From positions 1-64,000 of the forward strand of contig JAPPNF010000006.1 of NCBI GenBank assembly GCA_028818755.1: DNA of 64,000 nucleotides, in the 5' to 3' direction. Below are positions 14,700-31,473 of this stretch, piece after piece (position 1 is the stretch's first letter; each line of letters begins with the position of its first letter). The notes below the pieces were generated by a model. It did not search any database. It had not been told where the DNA came from and saw only the letters and a program-made list of their open reading frames with translations. Source of the DNA: Deltaproteobacteria bacterium (GTDB taxonomy: Bacteria; Desulfobacterota; Binatia; UBA9968; JAJDTQ01). Made by a program: the position numbers and the translations under genes.

Positions 14700-15920
14700 T
14701 CACTGCACCATGCCGCCCATCTGAAAGATCGGCAGATACATGGAGATCACGATCCCTCCGAGCACGACCCCCAGGACAATCATCAGCACCGGCTCCATGA
14801 GCGTGGTCAGCCGCGCCACCGCCCGGTCCACTTCCTCCTCGTAGAACGCCGCCACCCGGCTGAGCATCGTGTCGAGGGCGCCGATGCTTTCTCCCACGGC
14901 GACCATGTGGCAGACCAGGGCCGGGAACAGGCCGGTGGCCTCCAGCAGCTCGGACAGGGTCATGCCCTTCTCCAGCCCGGCCCGGGTCTCCAGGACGGCC
15001 TGCTCCAGGACCTTGTTGCCGGTGGTGCCGGCGGTGACGGTCAGGCTGTCCAGCAGCACCACGCCGGACTGGAGCAGAAGGCCGGTGTTGTGGCTGAAAC
15101 GGGCGATGGCCGCCTTGCGCAGCAGGTCTCCGACGAGCGGCAGCCTCAGCAGCCATCGGTGGACCGCCCGCCGGCCTCCCTCGGTACGGCAGGCCAGATG
15201 AACCGCCACGGGCGCGGCCAGGCCGCCGCCGAGAAAAAACAGGAAATGCTCGTACGTCCAGCGGCTCACCGCGATGGTCAACTCCGTCAGGGGAGGGAGG
15301 GCCTGCCCCATGCCCCGGTAGACTTCCGCGAAGACCGGGATCACGTGGAGGAGAAGCACGGCCACAACCACCACGGCCACGGCGATGACGGTGGCGGGAT
15401 AGAGCATGGCGGTCTTGACCTTGCGCTTGAGCCGCGCCGAACGCTCGATGAACAGCGCCAGTCGCGCGAGGATCTCCGGCAGCACGCCGCCGTGCTCGCC
15501 GGCAGCCACCATGCGTACGAACAGCGTGTCGAACAGCCGGGGGTGGCGGGACATGGCCGCGGTCAGCGTCATGCCGTTGGACACATCGAGGCGCACGGCC
15601 CGAAGCGCTTCTCTTACCGTGCCGTTGCCGGTCTGGTCGGCGAGCACCTGGAGGCACTCGACGATGGGGACGCCGGCCTCGATCATGACGCCGAAGTTCC
15701 GCGTCAGCATGACGATGTCGTCGGCGCCGACCCTGGGCGCGAGCCCCGGGATGACGATCTCCCGGCGCATCCCCGCGCCCTTTTCCCGAATCCCCGACGC
15801 CAGCGGCCGGATCCCGCGCCGGCGAAGCTCGGCCGTCACCGCGGCGCGGTCCACCGCCTCCATCTCGCCCCGCAGGAGCCTGCCATCACGGTTCCTGCCT
15901 TGCCACCGGTAGAGCGCCAC
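14700..15920 (-). CDS. pilC: Type IV pilus/type II secretion inner-membrane platform protein
   Basis: A 406-residue PilC/GspF protein. Two T2SSF domains are visible, with MLTRNFGVMIEAGVPIVECL near residue 70 and the repeat RFSHNTGLLLQSGVVLLDSL near residue 270. Hydrophobic helices lie at about 170-195, 220-240 and 370-395. It forms the inner-membrane base that the ATPase drives. The stop of the upstream ATPase gene is only four bases away, and the pilin follows 11 bp downstream, so the three genes form one operon. Confidence 0.9.
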   Translation of the reverse strand: MALYRWQGRNRDGRLLRGEMEAVDRAAVTAELRRRGIRPLASGIREKGAGMRREIVIPGLAPRVGADDIVMLTRNFGVMIEAGVPIVECLQVLADQTGNGTVREALRAVRLDVSNGMTLTAAMSRHPRLFDTLFVRMVAAGEHGGVLPEILARLALFIERSARLKRKVKTAMLYPATVIAVAVVVVAVLLLHVIPVFAEVYRGMGQALPPLTELTIAVSRWTYEHFLFFLGGGLAAPVAVHLACRTEGGRRAVHRWLLRLPLVGDLLRKAAIARFSHNTGLLLQSGVVLLDSLTVTAGTTGNKVLEQAVLETRAGLEKGMTLSELLEATGLFPALVCHMVAVGESIGALDTMLSRVAAFYEEEVDRAVARLTTLMEPVLMIVLGVVLGGIVISMYLPIFQMGGMVQ

Positions 15921-15924
15921 GGGA

Positions 15925-17646
15925 TCACCCAGCTCGAACCGGCGCGGGGGGAACGGCCCGTGCCTCGGCCGGGTCCGGTTCCGTCACCCGCAACGCCTCC
16001 TCGACGCTGGTGACCCCTTGCCGGACCTTCCGCACGGCGGCCTGACGCAGCGTGCGCATCCCCCTCTCCATGGCCGCGGCCTTGAGCTCGACGACGGAGC
16101 CGCCCCGGAGAATCATCCCGCGGAGATCATCGCTCAGCGTCATGACCTCGTAGATGGCCACGCGGCCGCGGTAGCCGGTGTGGTGACATTCGGGACACCC
16201 GGCGCCGTGGTAGCCCTCGACGTCGCCCACTTCCTGCGCCCCGCGGCGCGGGGCCGTGAGCATTCCGGGCTGCAACGCGGTGCGCACCTTGCAGGCTTCG
16301 CACACGCGGCGCAGCAGCCGCTGCGCCGCCACCATGGTGATGGCCGAAGCGATGAGGTAGGGCTCCACCCCCATGTCGAGCAGGCGGTGGACGCTGGACG
16401 GCGCGTCGTTGGTGTGGAGGGTTGTCAACACCAGGTGTCCGGTCAGGGCGGCATTGACGGCGATGCGGGCGGTCTCGGCGTCGCGGATCTCGCCCACCAT
16501 GAGGATGTCCGGGTCCTGTCGCAGGAACGCCCGGAGGCAGGCGGCGAAGGAGAGGCCTATCTCGCCGTGGGTCTGAACTTGGTTGATGCCGGCGAGGTGG
16601 TACTCCACCGGGTCTTCCGCGGTCGAGATGTTTACTCCCGGCCGGTTGAGCTCCGACAGCATGCCGTAGAGGGTCGTGGACTTGCCGCTCCCGGTGGGTC
16701 CCGTAAGCAGGATCATGCCCGCGGGCTTGCTCATGGCTTCGGCGAAACATTCCCGATCCACGCCTTCCAGGCCCAACCGGTCGAGGCTCGTCGCCAGGTC
16801 GGAGCGGTGCAGCAGCCGCAGCACCGCCTTCTCTCCGAACCGCGTCGGCAACACCGAAACCCGCACGTCGACTTCGCCGCCGCCCGCCGCCAGCTTCAGG
16901 CGGCCGTCCTGGGGCAACCGGTGCTCGGCGATGTCCAGACCCGCCATCACCTTGATGCGGGAGGTCAGCGCCTGCTTCATCTCGTGCGGCGGCGTCATGA
17001 CTTCCTGCAGGATCCCGTCGATCCTGAAGCGCACGCGCACGCTGTCCTCGTAAGGCTCGACGTGAATGTCGCTGGCGCCGCGCGCCACCGCGTCCCGCAT
17101 CAGCGAATCCACCACCGCCACCACCGGCGCATCGCCGGCGGCATCCGTCGACGACGGCTCACGCGCCCGTGGCTCCGCCGTCGAAGGGGCCGTTTCCCTC
17201 GTCTCTTCGCGCCCGCGGCCCGACGAGCCGGAACGTTGCTCCAGGACCTGCCGGATGGCGGACGGGCGCGCCACATAGGTTCTCACGTCGTGCCCGGTCA
17301 TGAACCGGACCTCGTCGATGGCGCCGAGATCCGTGGGGTCGCTCACGGCCACGTCCAGCACCGAGCCCGCGCGGGCGAACGGGAGCAGGCCGCGCTTCTC
17401 CAACAGCGACAAGGGCAGCAGGCCGAAGGCGGCATCGTCGACCTCGGACGGCTTCGGACTCACCTCCTCCAGGCCGAAACGCTCGGCCACGAACGCCGTC
17501 AACCGGCCCTCATCCGTGGCGCCATCCTGAACCAGCGCCGCTACCAGGCTGCCGCCGTCGCGCCGCCGGATCGCCTCCGCCCGGTCTCGCGCCTCGCGCG
17601 TGACCACGCCGGCCCGCACCATCAGATCGCCCAGAGAGAGTTCCAT
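15925..17646 (-). CDS. pilB: Pilus assembly/type II secretion ATPase
   Basis: A 573-residue hexameric ATPase of the PilB/GspE family. The N-terminal T2SSE domain is followed by a Ser/Arg-rich linker near residues 150-180 and the motor core: Walker A GPTGSGKSTTLYG, Asp box AEDPVE, Walker B DILMVGEIRDAETA and His box. A four-Cys zinc motif comes at CEACK and CPECHHTGYRGRVAIYEV. It starts the pilB-pilC-pilin operon. The presence of only these genes means peptidase, secretin and alignment genes lie elsewhere. Confidence 0.92.
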   Translation of the reverse strand: MELSLGDLMVRAGVVTREARDRAEAIRRRDGGSLVAALVQDGATDEGRLTAFVAERFGLEEVSPKPSEVDDAAFGLLPLSLLEKRGLLPFARAGSVLDVAVSDPTDLGAIDEVRFMTGHDVRTYVARPSAIRQVLEQRSGSSGRGREETRETAPSTAEPRAREPSSTDAAGDAPVVAVVDSLMRDAVARGASDIHVEPYEDSVRVRFRIDGILQEVMTPPHEMKQALTSRIKVMAGLDIAEHRLPQDGRLKLAAGGGEVDVRVSVLPTRFGEKAVLRLLHRSDLATSLDRLGLEGVDRECFAEAMSKPAGMILLTGPTGSGKSTTLYGMLSELNRPGVNISTAEDPVEYHLAGINQVQTHGEIGLSFAACLRAFLRQDPDILMVGEIRDAETARIAVNAALTGHLVLTTLHTNDAPSSVHRLLDMGVEPYLIASAITMVAAQRLLRRVCEACKVRTALQPGMLTAPRRGAQEVGDVEGYHGAGCPECHHTGYRGRVAIYEVMTLSDDLRGMILRGGSVVELKAAAMERGMRTLRQAAVRKVRQGVTSVEEALRVTEPDPAEARAVPPAPVRAG

Positions 17647-17769
17647 CAGATGACCTCTACACGCCCGTGATCGGCGCTCGCGCCGCCATGAATATGAATC
17701 GGCCGGCGGGCGGGAAACTATAGCTGCAGAGGTTGGGAGATGGGGTGAGAACGGAGAAGGACCCTACAA

Positions 17770-17820
17770 CCGTTCGTCCCGAGCGTAGCGCCGCGTCGGC
17801 GGCGCGAAGTCGAAGGGACG
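17770..17820. repeat. Diverged single copy of the purD-purE inverted-repeat family
   Basis: CCGTTCGTCCCGAGCGTAGC starts this copy at about 17770, and GGCGCGAAGTCGAAGGGACG ends it near 17820. It matches one arm of the 1891-2028 repeat with several changes. It lies just downstream of ppdK and upstream of pilB and has internal dyad symmetry, so it could end the ppdK transcript. Confidence 0.65.
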
Positions 17821-17824
17821 CCGT

Positions 17825-20541
<2,717 letters not shown>

Positions 20542-20542
<1 letters not shown>

Positions 20543-21864
20543 TACCGGTCCCTCGTCCGGGGGTCGATGCGGCGGCGGATCTCGTCCACCAGCCGGTCCA
20601 CCGGAATCCTCACCTGGGTCATGGCGTCGCGGTCGCGCAGCGTCACCGTCTGGTCCTTCATGGTGTCGTGGTCCACGGTGACGCCGAAGGGGGTGCCGAC
20701 CTCGTCCTGCCGGCGGTAGCGGCGGCCAATGGAGCCGGCTTGGTCATAGACCACGGGGAAATGCTCCTTCAGGATGTCGCGGATCTCCTGGGCGCGCTCC
20801 GGCTGTCCGTCCTTCCGCAGCAGCGGGTAGACCCCGGCCTTGAACGGCGCCAGGCGCGGGTCGAGGCGCAGCACGATGCGGCGCTCGCCCTCCACCTCCT
20901 CCTCGTCGTAGGCGTCCACCAGGAACGCCAGCAGCGGCCGGTCCACGCCGGCGGAAGGCTCGATGACATAGGGGACGTAGCGGCTGCGGGTGGCCTCGTC
21001 GAAGTAGGTCATGTCCTTGCCGCTGTACTCCATGTGCTGCTTCAGGTCGAAGTCGCTGCGGTTGGCGATACCCTCGAGCTCCGACCAGCCGAACGGAAAC
21101 TCGTACTCCACGTCCACGCAGGCCTTGGCGTAGTGCGCCAGCTCGTCGCTGCCGTGGGGACGGAGACGCAGGTTGCCGGCGCGGATGCCGTTGTCCACAT
21201 ACCAATGCATGCGCGCGTCCTGCCAGGACTGGAACGCCTCCTCGTCTTCGCCCGGCTTGACGAAGTACTCGATCTCCATCTGCTCGAACTCGCGGGTGCG
21301 GAAGATGAAGTTGCCGGGGGTGATCTCGTTGCGGAAGCTCTTGCCGATCTGCGCGATGCCGAAGGGGATCTTCTGGCGCGCGGTGTCCAGGACGTTGGTG
21401 AAGTTGACGAAGATGCCCTGGGCGGTCTCGGGACGCAGGAACACCGTGCTGGCGGTGTCCTCCACCGGCCCCATGAAGGTCTTGAACATCAGGTTGAACT
21501 GCCGCGCCTCGGTGACCTCGCCGCCGCAGACCGGGCACTTGCCCGCTTCCTCCAGGAAGTCCTCGCGGAAACGTTGGTGGCACACCTTGCACTCCACCAG
21601 CGGGTCCGAGAAGCCGGCCACGTGGCCCGACGCCTCCCACACCCTCGGGTGCATCAGGATCGAGGCGTCCAGGCCGACGGTGTCGTTGCGGCCGGTCACC
21701 ACCGCCTTCCACCACGCCTCCTTGACGTTGCGCTTGAGCTCCACTCCCACGGGCCCGTAGTCCCAGGTGCTGCCGATTCCTCCGTAAATCTCACTGGACG
21801 GAAAGATGAACCCTCTCCGCTTGCAAAGATTGACGACCTTTTCCATCGTCGCGTGTTCGTTCAT
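20542..21864 (-). CDS. glyS: Glycyl-tRNA synthetase, homodimeric type
   Basis: A 440-residue class II synthetase charging tRNA-Gly, of the single-chain alpha2 (archaeal/eukaryote-like) type rather than the alpha2beta2 type. Motifs include [25 protein letters not shown], the motif 2 region [29 protein letters not shown] and the C-terminal anticodon-binding part. A CKVCHQRF and CPVCGGE pair suggests a bound zinc. It lies between recO (49 bp upstream) and ppdK (overlapping). Confidence 0.96.
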
Positions 21865-21913
21865 GGGTGCTGTGGTTCTCCCGTCTGTCGTCGAAACGCG
21901 GCCTTCCCGGACG

Positions 21914-22681
21914 CTATTGAAACGAGCCGTTCAGGAAGGCCGCGGACTTGAGCTTCTTACTAAGCTGGTACTGGATAAACAAGGGCAGCACCTCACGGGT
22001 CTCCCTGAGCGCCGGCCTGGAGAACGGCGGCGTCTCGCCGTGCACCCACCCGTGCCGCTGGAAATGGGCCATGATGGCCAGCGCCTCCGCCGACAAAGGC
22101 ACCGACTCCCGGCGAAGACCGCAGCAACTCCCGCACAGCACGCCGCCGTCCCGGGGACTGAACCCCCAACGGCCGTTCCCCCACTCCCGCCCGGGCGTGG
22201 CGCCGCAACGCTGGCAATGCTCCAGCGTGGGCTGATAGCCGGCCAAGCGCAGCAGCGTCAACTCGAACGCGGTGAGGAATTCCGTCGACGCCTCGTTCCC
22301 CTCCAGGAACCGGAGGCCGTCCCGCAGATGGGTGAACAGGGACAGGCTCTCGTCGCCGTCCCGCGTCAGCTCGTCGGTGATCTCCACGAGATAGGAGGCG
22401 TGGGCGATCTTGCCCAGGGTCCGGGTTATCTCCCGGAACACGTACACCCAGTCGCAGGCGTGGACGAAGGCCAGCGGGCTGTTGGAGCGCTGATGGAAAC
22501 GCACCTGGACCAGCGTGAAAGGCTCCAGAACGTTCAGGAATCGTTTGCGGGATCGCTTGGCTCCCTTGGCGATGCCCCTGATCTTGCCGAAATCCCGCGT
22601 GAGGAAAGAGACGATCTTGTCCGATTCGCCGTAAGCCCAGGACCGCAGCACGATGGCCGGGCTCGACCGTATCGCCGGCAC
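21914..22681 (-). CDS. recO: DNA repair protein RecO
   Basis: A 255-residue RecO, which loads RecA on SSB-coated single strands together with RecR in recombinational repair. The N-terminal OB fold reads [41 protein letters not shown] zinc motif with CQRCGA and CGSCCGL follows in the helical domain. It is the first gene of the minus-strand recO-glyS-ppdK operon and is divergent from grpE. Full length. Confidence 0.93.
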   Translation of the reverse strand: MPAIRSSPAIVLRSWAYGESDKIVSFLTRDFGKIRGIAKGAKRSRKRFLNVLEPFTLVQVRFHQRSNSPLAFVHACDWVYVFREITRTLGKIAHASYLVEITDELTRDGDESLSLFTHLRDGLRFLEGNEASTEFLTAFELTLLRLAGYQPTLEHCQRCGATPGREWGNGRWGFSPRDGGVLCGSCCGLRRESVPLSAEALAIMAHFQRHGWVHGETPPFSRPALRETREVLPLFIQYQLSKKLKSAAFLNGSFQ

Positions 22682-22839
22682 TCAATAACCCCCCGACGTG
22701 AACGGCGTCCCCCGGCCTGTCGGCCCAACCCCGGTGCCGCCGCGCAATCGCCTATATCCCGTACGTATACACGAAGGCAGGGGAAAAGTCGCGTGGAAAC
22801 GTCGACTTCCGGACGATTTGCCCCTCTGTTCCCGCTACC

Positions 22840-22868
22840 TTGACAAGGCCCCATCCGGTGATTAACTT
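22840..22868 (+). promoter_or_regulatory. Sigma70-type promoter for the grpE-dnaK-dnaJ-lon operon
   Basis: TTGACA at 22840-22845 and TAACTT at 22863-22868 are separated by 17 bp and lie 73 bp before the grpE ATG. No CIRCE element (TTAGCACTC/GAGTGCTAA) is visible in the 260-bp gap. A full sigma32 promoter with standard spacing was not found either, so how heat induction works is not evident. Confidence 0.5.
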
Positions 22869-22941
22869 CTCTCGGCCCGTTACGGGGGGAGGGGCTGTTT
22901 TTCCTCGTATTGGGACAGCACGCCGGAATCACGACAACATC

Positions 22942-23580
22942 ATGGGTGAAGAGAGCAGAGACCGGGCCGAGGCGGCCGTGGAAGAAGAGGAAACGGCAAC
23001 CCGGCCCGACGCCGGCGAAGGGGCGCCCGTGGCAGAGGAGCCGTCGGAGGTCGAGAAGCTCACCGCGGAACTGGAGGCCGCGCGCGAGGAGGCGCGGCTC
23101 AACCACGAGCTCTACCTGCGCGAAGCGGCCGAGACCGAGAACTACAAGAAACGCGTAACCCGCGAGAAACACGACGCTATCCGGTACGCCAACGAATCCC
23201 TGGTGCGGGATCTCCTGCCGGTCATCGACGACCTGGAGAGGGCGGCCCGGCACGCGCCGGACGACGGTACCCCGCGGCCGTTGCTGGACGGCATCGAGCT
23301 GGTGCTCAAGGGCTGCCTCGAAGCGCTTCAGAAACACGGGGTCACGCAGGTCACGGCGAAGGGACAGCCGTTCGATCCGGAGAAGCACGAGGCCTACGCC
23401 CAGGTGGAAACCGACGAGCACGAGGCCAACACGGTGGTGGACGAGGTTCACCCGGGCTACTACCTGGCCGACCGGCTGCTGCGGCCGTCCCTGGTGAGTG
23501 TCGCTAAGGCCCCGACTTTGCGAGAAAAAGACGAAAAAATTGACGAAAACGCGGTTGAAAACGGCCCAACCGATGATTAA
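22942..23580 (+). CDS. grpE: Nucleotide exchange factor GrpE
   Basis: A 212-residue GrpE, the DnaK cochaperone that exchanges ADP for ATP. An acidic disordered N-terminus is followed by the long helix ([36 protein letters not shown]) and the beta domain with [57 protein letters not shown]. The frame is open 34 codons further upstream without a good start; the ATG at 22942 is chosen. First gene of the chaperone operon. Confidence 0.93.
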   Translation: MGEESRDRAEAAVEEEETATRPDAGEGAPVAEEPSEVEKLTAELEAAREEARLNHELYLREAAETENYKKRVTREKHDAIRYANESLVRDLLPVIDDLERAARHAPDDGTPRPLLDGIELVLKGCLEALQKHGVTQVTAKGQPFDPEKHEAYAQVETDEHEANTVVDEVHPGYYLADRLLRPSLVSVAKAPTLREKDEKIDENAVENGPTDD

Positions 23581-23621
23581 TTTCACTCTGTAAGCGTTTT
23601 CGAGAGACAAGGAGACGAGAG

Positions 23622-25553
<1,932 letters not shown>

Positions 25554-25571
25554 GGGTGGCGGGACTGGACA

Positions 25572-26687
25572 TTGGACAAAAGGGACTACTATGAGATCCT
25601 CGGCCTGAGCCGCAACGCCGGCGAGGACGAGATCAAGAAGGCGTATCGGAAGCTCGCGCTTCAGTACCATCCCCACCGGAATCCGGACGACAAGCAGGCG
25701 GAGGAGAAGTTCAAGGAGCTGTCCGAAGCGTACCAGGTGCTCTCCGATCCGGAGAAAAGGACCAGGTACGACCAGTTCGGCCATACCGCCTTCGGTGAAA
25801 GCGGCCCCTTCGCCGGGGGCTTCGACTTCACCGGCGGATTCGAGGACATCTTCGGCGACATCTTCGGCGAGTTCTTCGGCGGAGGACCCCGGGGGCGTAC
25901 CCGGTCGCGCGCCCAGCGCGGCGACGACCTGCGCTACAACCTCGAGATCTCCTTCGAGCAGGCCGCCTTCGGCACCGAGAAGAAGATCAAGATCCCGCGC
26001 CACGGGCCTTGCGACGAGTGCGAGGGCAGCGGCGCCGAGAAAGGCACCTCGCCGCAGACCTGCCCCGCCTGCAAGGGCACCGGACAGATGGCCTTTCAGC
26101 AGGGTTTCTTCACGGTCTCCCGCACCTGCAGCCAGTGCGGCGGCCAGGGCCGGGTGATCCCCCACCCGTGCTCCACGTGCGGCGGCGCGGGGCTTACGCG
26201 GAAGTTCCACACCATCAACGTCAAGATCCCCGCCGGGGTCGACACCGGCTCGCGGCTCAAGCTGCGGGGCGAGGGGGAGAACGGCGCCCGTGGCGGCCCG
26301 CCCGGGGACCTCTACGTGGTCATCATCGTCCAGGACCACCCGATCTTTGCCCGCGACCGCACCGACGTCATCTGCGAGATGCCCATCAGCTTCGTCAACG
26401 CCACCCTCGGAGCCGAGATAGAGGTGCCCACGCTGGAAGGCAAGGTCAAGATGAAGATCCCCGCGGGGACCCAGTCCCACGCGGTCTTCCGCCTCAAGGG
26501 CAAGGGGATCAAGGACGTGCACGGAGGCCGCCGGGGCGACGAGCACGTCCGTGTCCTGGTCGAGACCCCGACCCGGCTCAACGCGCGCCAGAAGAAGCTG
26601 CTCAACGAATTTGCCCAGGAAGGCGGGGAGGAAGCCCATCCTATTGCCAAAGGCTTCTTCGAGAAGGTAAAGGAACTGTTCGACTGA
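25572..26687 (+). CDS. dnaJ: Chaperone DnaJ with an altered HPD motif (HPH)
   Basis: A 371-residue type I J-protein that should deliver clients to DnaK and trigger ATP hydrolysis. The J domain (about 1-70), Gly/Phe-rich region, four zinc modules ([32 protein letters not shown]) and C-terminal domains are all present. The conserved HPD tripeptide reads His33-Pro34-His35 because codon 35 is CAC at 25674-25676 rather than GAC. In other DnaJ proteins loss of this Asp abolishes DnaK stimulation. The start is TTG at 25572, directly before the conserved [10 protein letters not shown]. Confidence 0.93.
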   Translation: MDKRDYYEILGLSRNAGEDEIKKAYRKLALQYHPHRNPDDKQAEEKFKELSEAYQVLSDPEKRTRYDQFGHTAFGESGPFAGGFDFTGGFEDIFGDIFGEFFGGGPRGRTRSRAQRGDDLRYNLEISFEQAAFGTEKKIKIPRHGPCDECEGSGAEKGTSPQTCPACKGTGQMAFQQGFFTVSRTCSQCGGQGRVIPHPCSTCGGAGLTRKFHTINVKIPAGVDTGSRLKLRGEGENGARGGPPGDLYVVIIVQDHPIFARDRTDVICEMPISFVNATLGAEIEVPTLEGKVKMKIPAGTQSHAVFRLKGKGIKDVHGGRRGDEHVRVLVETPTRLNARQKKLLNEFAQEGGEEAHPIAKGFFEKVKELFD

Positions 26688-26696
26688 GGGTAACGC

Positions 26697-29177
<2,481 letters not shown>

Positions 29178-29178
29178 C

Positions 29179-29197
29179 GGCGGGTTTCAGACCCGCC
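29179..29197. terminator. Perfect stem-loop just after the lon stop codon
   Basis: GGCGGGT (29179-29185) and ACCCGCC (29191-29197) form a perfect stem with the loop TTCAG, immediately after the lon stop. No T-run follows, so it is either a processing/stability hairpin or a small repeat rather than a classic intrinsic terminator. thiL starts 36 bp later. Confidence 0.4.
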
Positions 29198-29232
29198 CGT
29201 GGCCGCACCACGCGACCCGTCGCACTAACCCC

Positions 29233-30225
29233 ATGACACTTCGGGACCTGGGAGAGTTCGGGCTCATCGACCTGATACGCAGGAAGACCCCGCGGGCCCG
29301 CGGCGTGCGCCTAGGCATCGGCGACGACGCCGCCCGCGTCTCCACCCCCGACGACTCGCTCCTGGTCACCTCGGACCTCCTCGTCGAAGGCGTCCACTTC
29401 AACCGCGACTGGATCTCCATGCGCGATCTCGGGCACAAATCCCTCACCGCCAGCCTGAGCGACATCGCCGCCATGGGGGGGCGGCCGGCCTATTTCCTGC
29501 TGTCGCTGGCGCTGCCCGACCTCGCCACGCAGCAAGTGGCCGCGCTGGTCCGTGGCGTTCACGCCGCCGCCGCGGAGCACCGCGTGGCGCTGGCCGGAGG
29601 CGACACGTGCGCCGCCGACCGCGTGATCATCGACGTCTTCCTGGCCGGCTTCGCACCGTACGGCGCGGTCACCCGCGCCGGCGCCAGGGTGGGCGACGAC
29701 ATCTACGTCACCGGCACGCTTGGGGACTCGGCGCTGGGCCTCGGATTGCTGGCCGATCCACGGCCCGAGGTCTCGGCGCGGGACCGGAACTACCTGATCC
29801 GCAGGCACCACCGCCCCACGGCGAGGGTGCAAACCGGCATGGAGCTGGCTCGGCAAGGGCTGGCCAGGGCGATGATGGACGTGAGCGACGGGCTGGCCCA
29901 GGACCTGGGGCACATCTGCCGCGCCAGCGGCACCGGCGCGGTGGTGCTGCAAGACCAGGTGCCGCTGTCACGCGCCTTCGCCCGGGTCGCGGGTCCGGGC
30001 GATCTCACCTGCGCGCTGGCCGGCGGCGAGGACTACGAGCTGCTGTTCACCGCGGCGAGCGGCGCCCGCAAGGGGGTCGAACGGGTCGCCCGGCGCACCG
30101 GCGTCCCCATCACCCGCATCGGCGAATGCGTGGCCCGCAAACACGGTCTCACGCTGGTGGGCCCGCGGGGCGACCGCGTGCCCCTGACGGCCCCCGGCTA
30201 CGACCACTTCAGGGGGATGTGTTAG
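29233..30225 (+). CDS. thiL: Thiamine-monophosphate kinase ThiL
   Basis: A 330-residue kinase making thiamine diphosphate from thiamine monophosphate. The N-terminus GEFGLIDLIRR, the IGDDAARV motif, TSDLLVEGVHFNRDWISMRDLGHKSLTASLSDIAAMGG, VALAGGDTC, MMDVSDGLAQDLGHIC and GGEDYELLF are all family blocks of the ThiL/PurM fold. Magnesium-binding aspartates are present. It follows lon and precedes larB by 6 bp. Confidence 0.94.
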   Translation: MTLRDLGEFGLIDLIRRKTPRARGVRLGIGDDAARVSTPDDSLLVTSDLLVEGVHFNRDWISMRDLGHKSLTASLSDIAAMGGRPAYFLLSLALPDLATQQVAALVRGVHAAAAEHRVALAGGDTCAADRVIIDVFLAGFAPYGAVTRAGARVGDDIYVTGTLGDSALGLGLLADPRPEVSARDRNYLIRRHHRPTARVQTGMELARQGLARAMMDVSDGLAQDLGHICRASGTGAVVLQDQVPLSRAFARVAGPGDLTCALAGGEDYELLFTAASGARKGVERVARRTGVPITRIGECVARKHGLTLVGPRGDRVPLTAPGYDHFRGMC

Positions 30226-30231
30226 GCAACC

Positions 30232-30981
<750 letters not shown>

Positions 30982-31026
30982 CGGGCAAGGCCGGATATGG
31001 GCTAAATTCCTTGGCAGGGACACGAC

Positions 31027-31455
31027 ATGGCGGACGAGGACAAGAAATACAGGGTCATCAGGAAGTCATCGGAGCTGAGCATCCGGCTCTCCGGCGACTC
31101 GCTGCCCGGGATTCTCGCCGACGCCGGAGCGGCGCTGTTCGACCTGCTGGTGGACATGACCGCCGTGGAGGCGCGGGAGAGCGTCACCCTGGAGGTGGAA
31201 GGGCTGGACAACGACGACCTGATCGTCAACTGGATGCGCGAGCTGCTCTACGAATACCAGGTCAGCGGTTACATGCTTAAGGAATTCGACATCCACGAGT
31301 CCGGCGAGTTCTTCGTGCGCGCCGAGGCCAGAGGAGAGAAATTCGATCCCGACCGTCACGAGGAGCGCGAGACCATCGGCGCGGTGGACGAAAGGTTGAG
31401 CCACCTGGGCAAGATGGGTTCCCAATGGACCGCCCAGGTGAGTTTCGAGCTGTGA
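31027..31455 (+). CDS. Archease-like protein, divergent
   Basis: A 142-residue protein of the archease fold. Archease assists the RNA ligase RtcB by speeding guanylylation. The central LPGILADAGAALFDLLVDM and DNDDLIVNWMRELLYEYQVSGYML segments fit the family. The usual N-terminal H-T-A-D metal motif is replaced by RKSSELSI, and the late KAVTYH motif is replaced by ETIGAVDERLSHLG. No rtcB gene is in the window. It may therefore have lost the RtcB-activating chemistry. Confidence 0.7.
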   Translation: MADEDKKYRVIRKSSELSIRLSGDSLPGILADAGAALFDLLVDMTAVEARESVTLEVEGLDNDDLIVNWMRELLYEYQVSGYMLKEFDIHESGEFFVRAEARGEKFDPDRHEERETIGAVDERLSHLGKMGSQWTAQVSFEL

Positions 31456-31473
31456 ACCTTGACGGGGCGCTCC

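Noticed and set aside
22682-22941. CIRCE or sigma32 control of grpE
   Set aside because: No inverted repeat TTAGCACTC/GAGTGCTAA and no correctly spaced CTTGAA/CCCCAT pair was found; only a sigma70-like promoter is supported.
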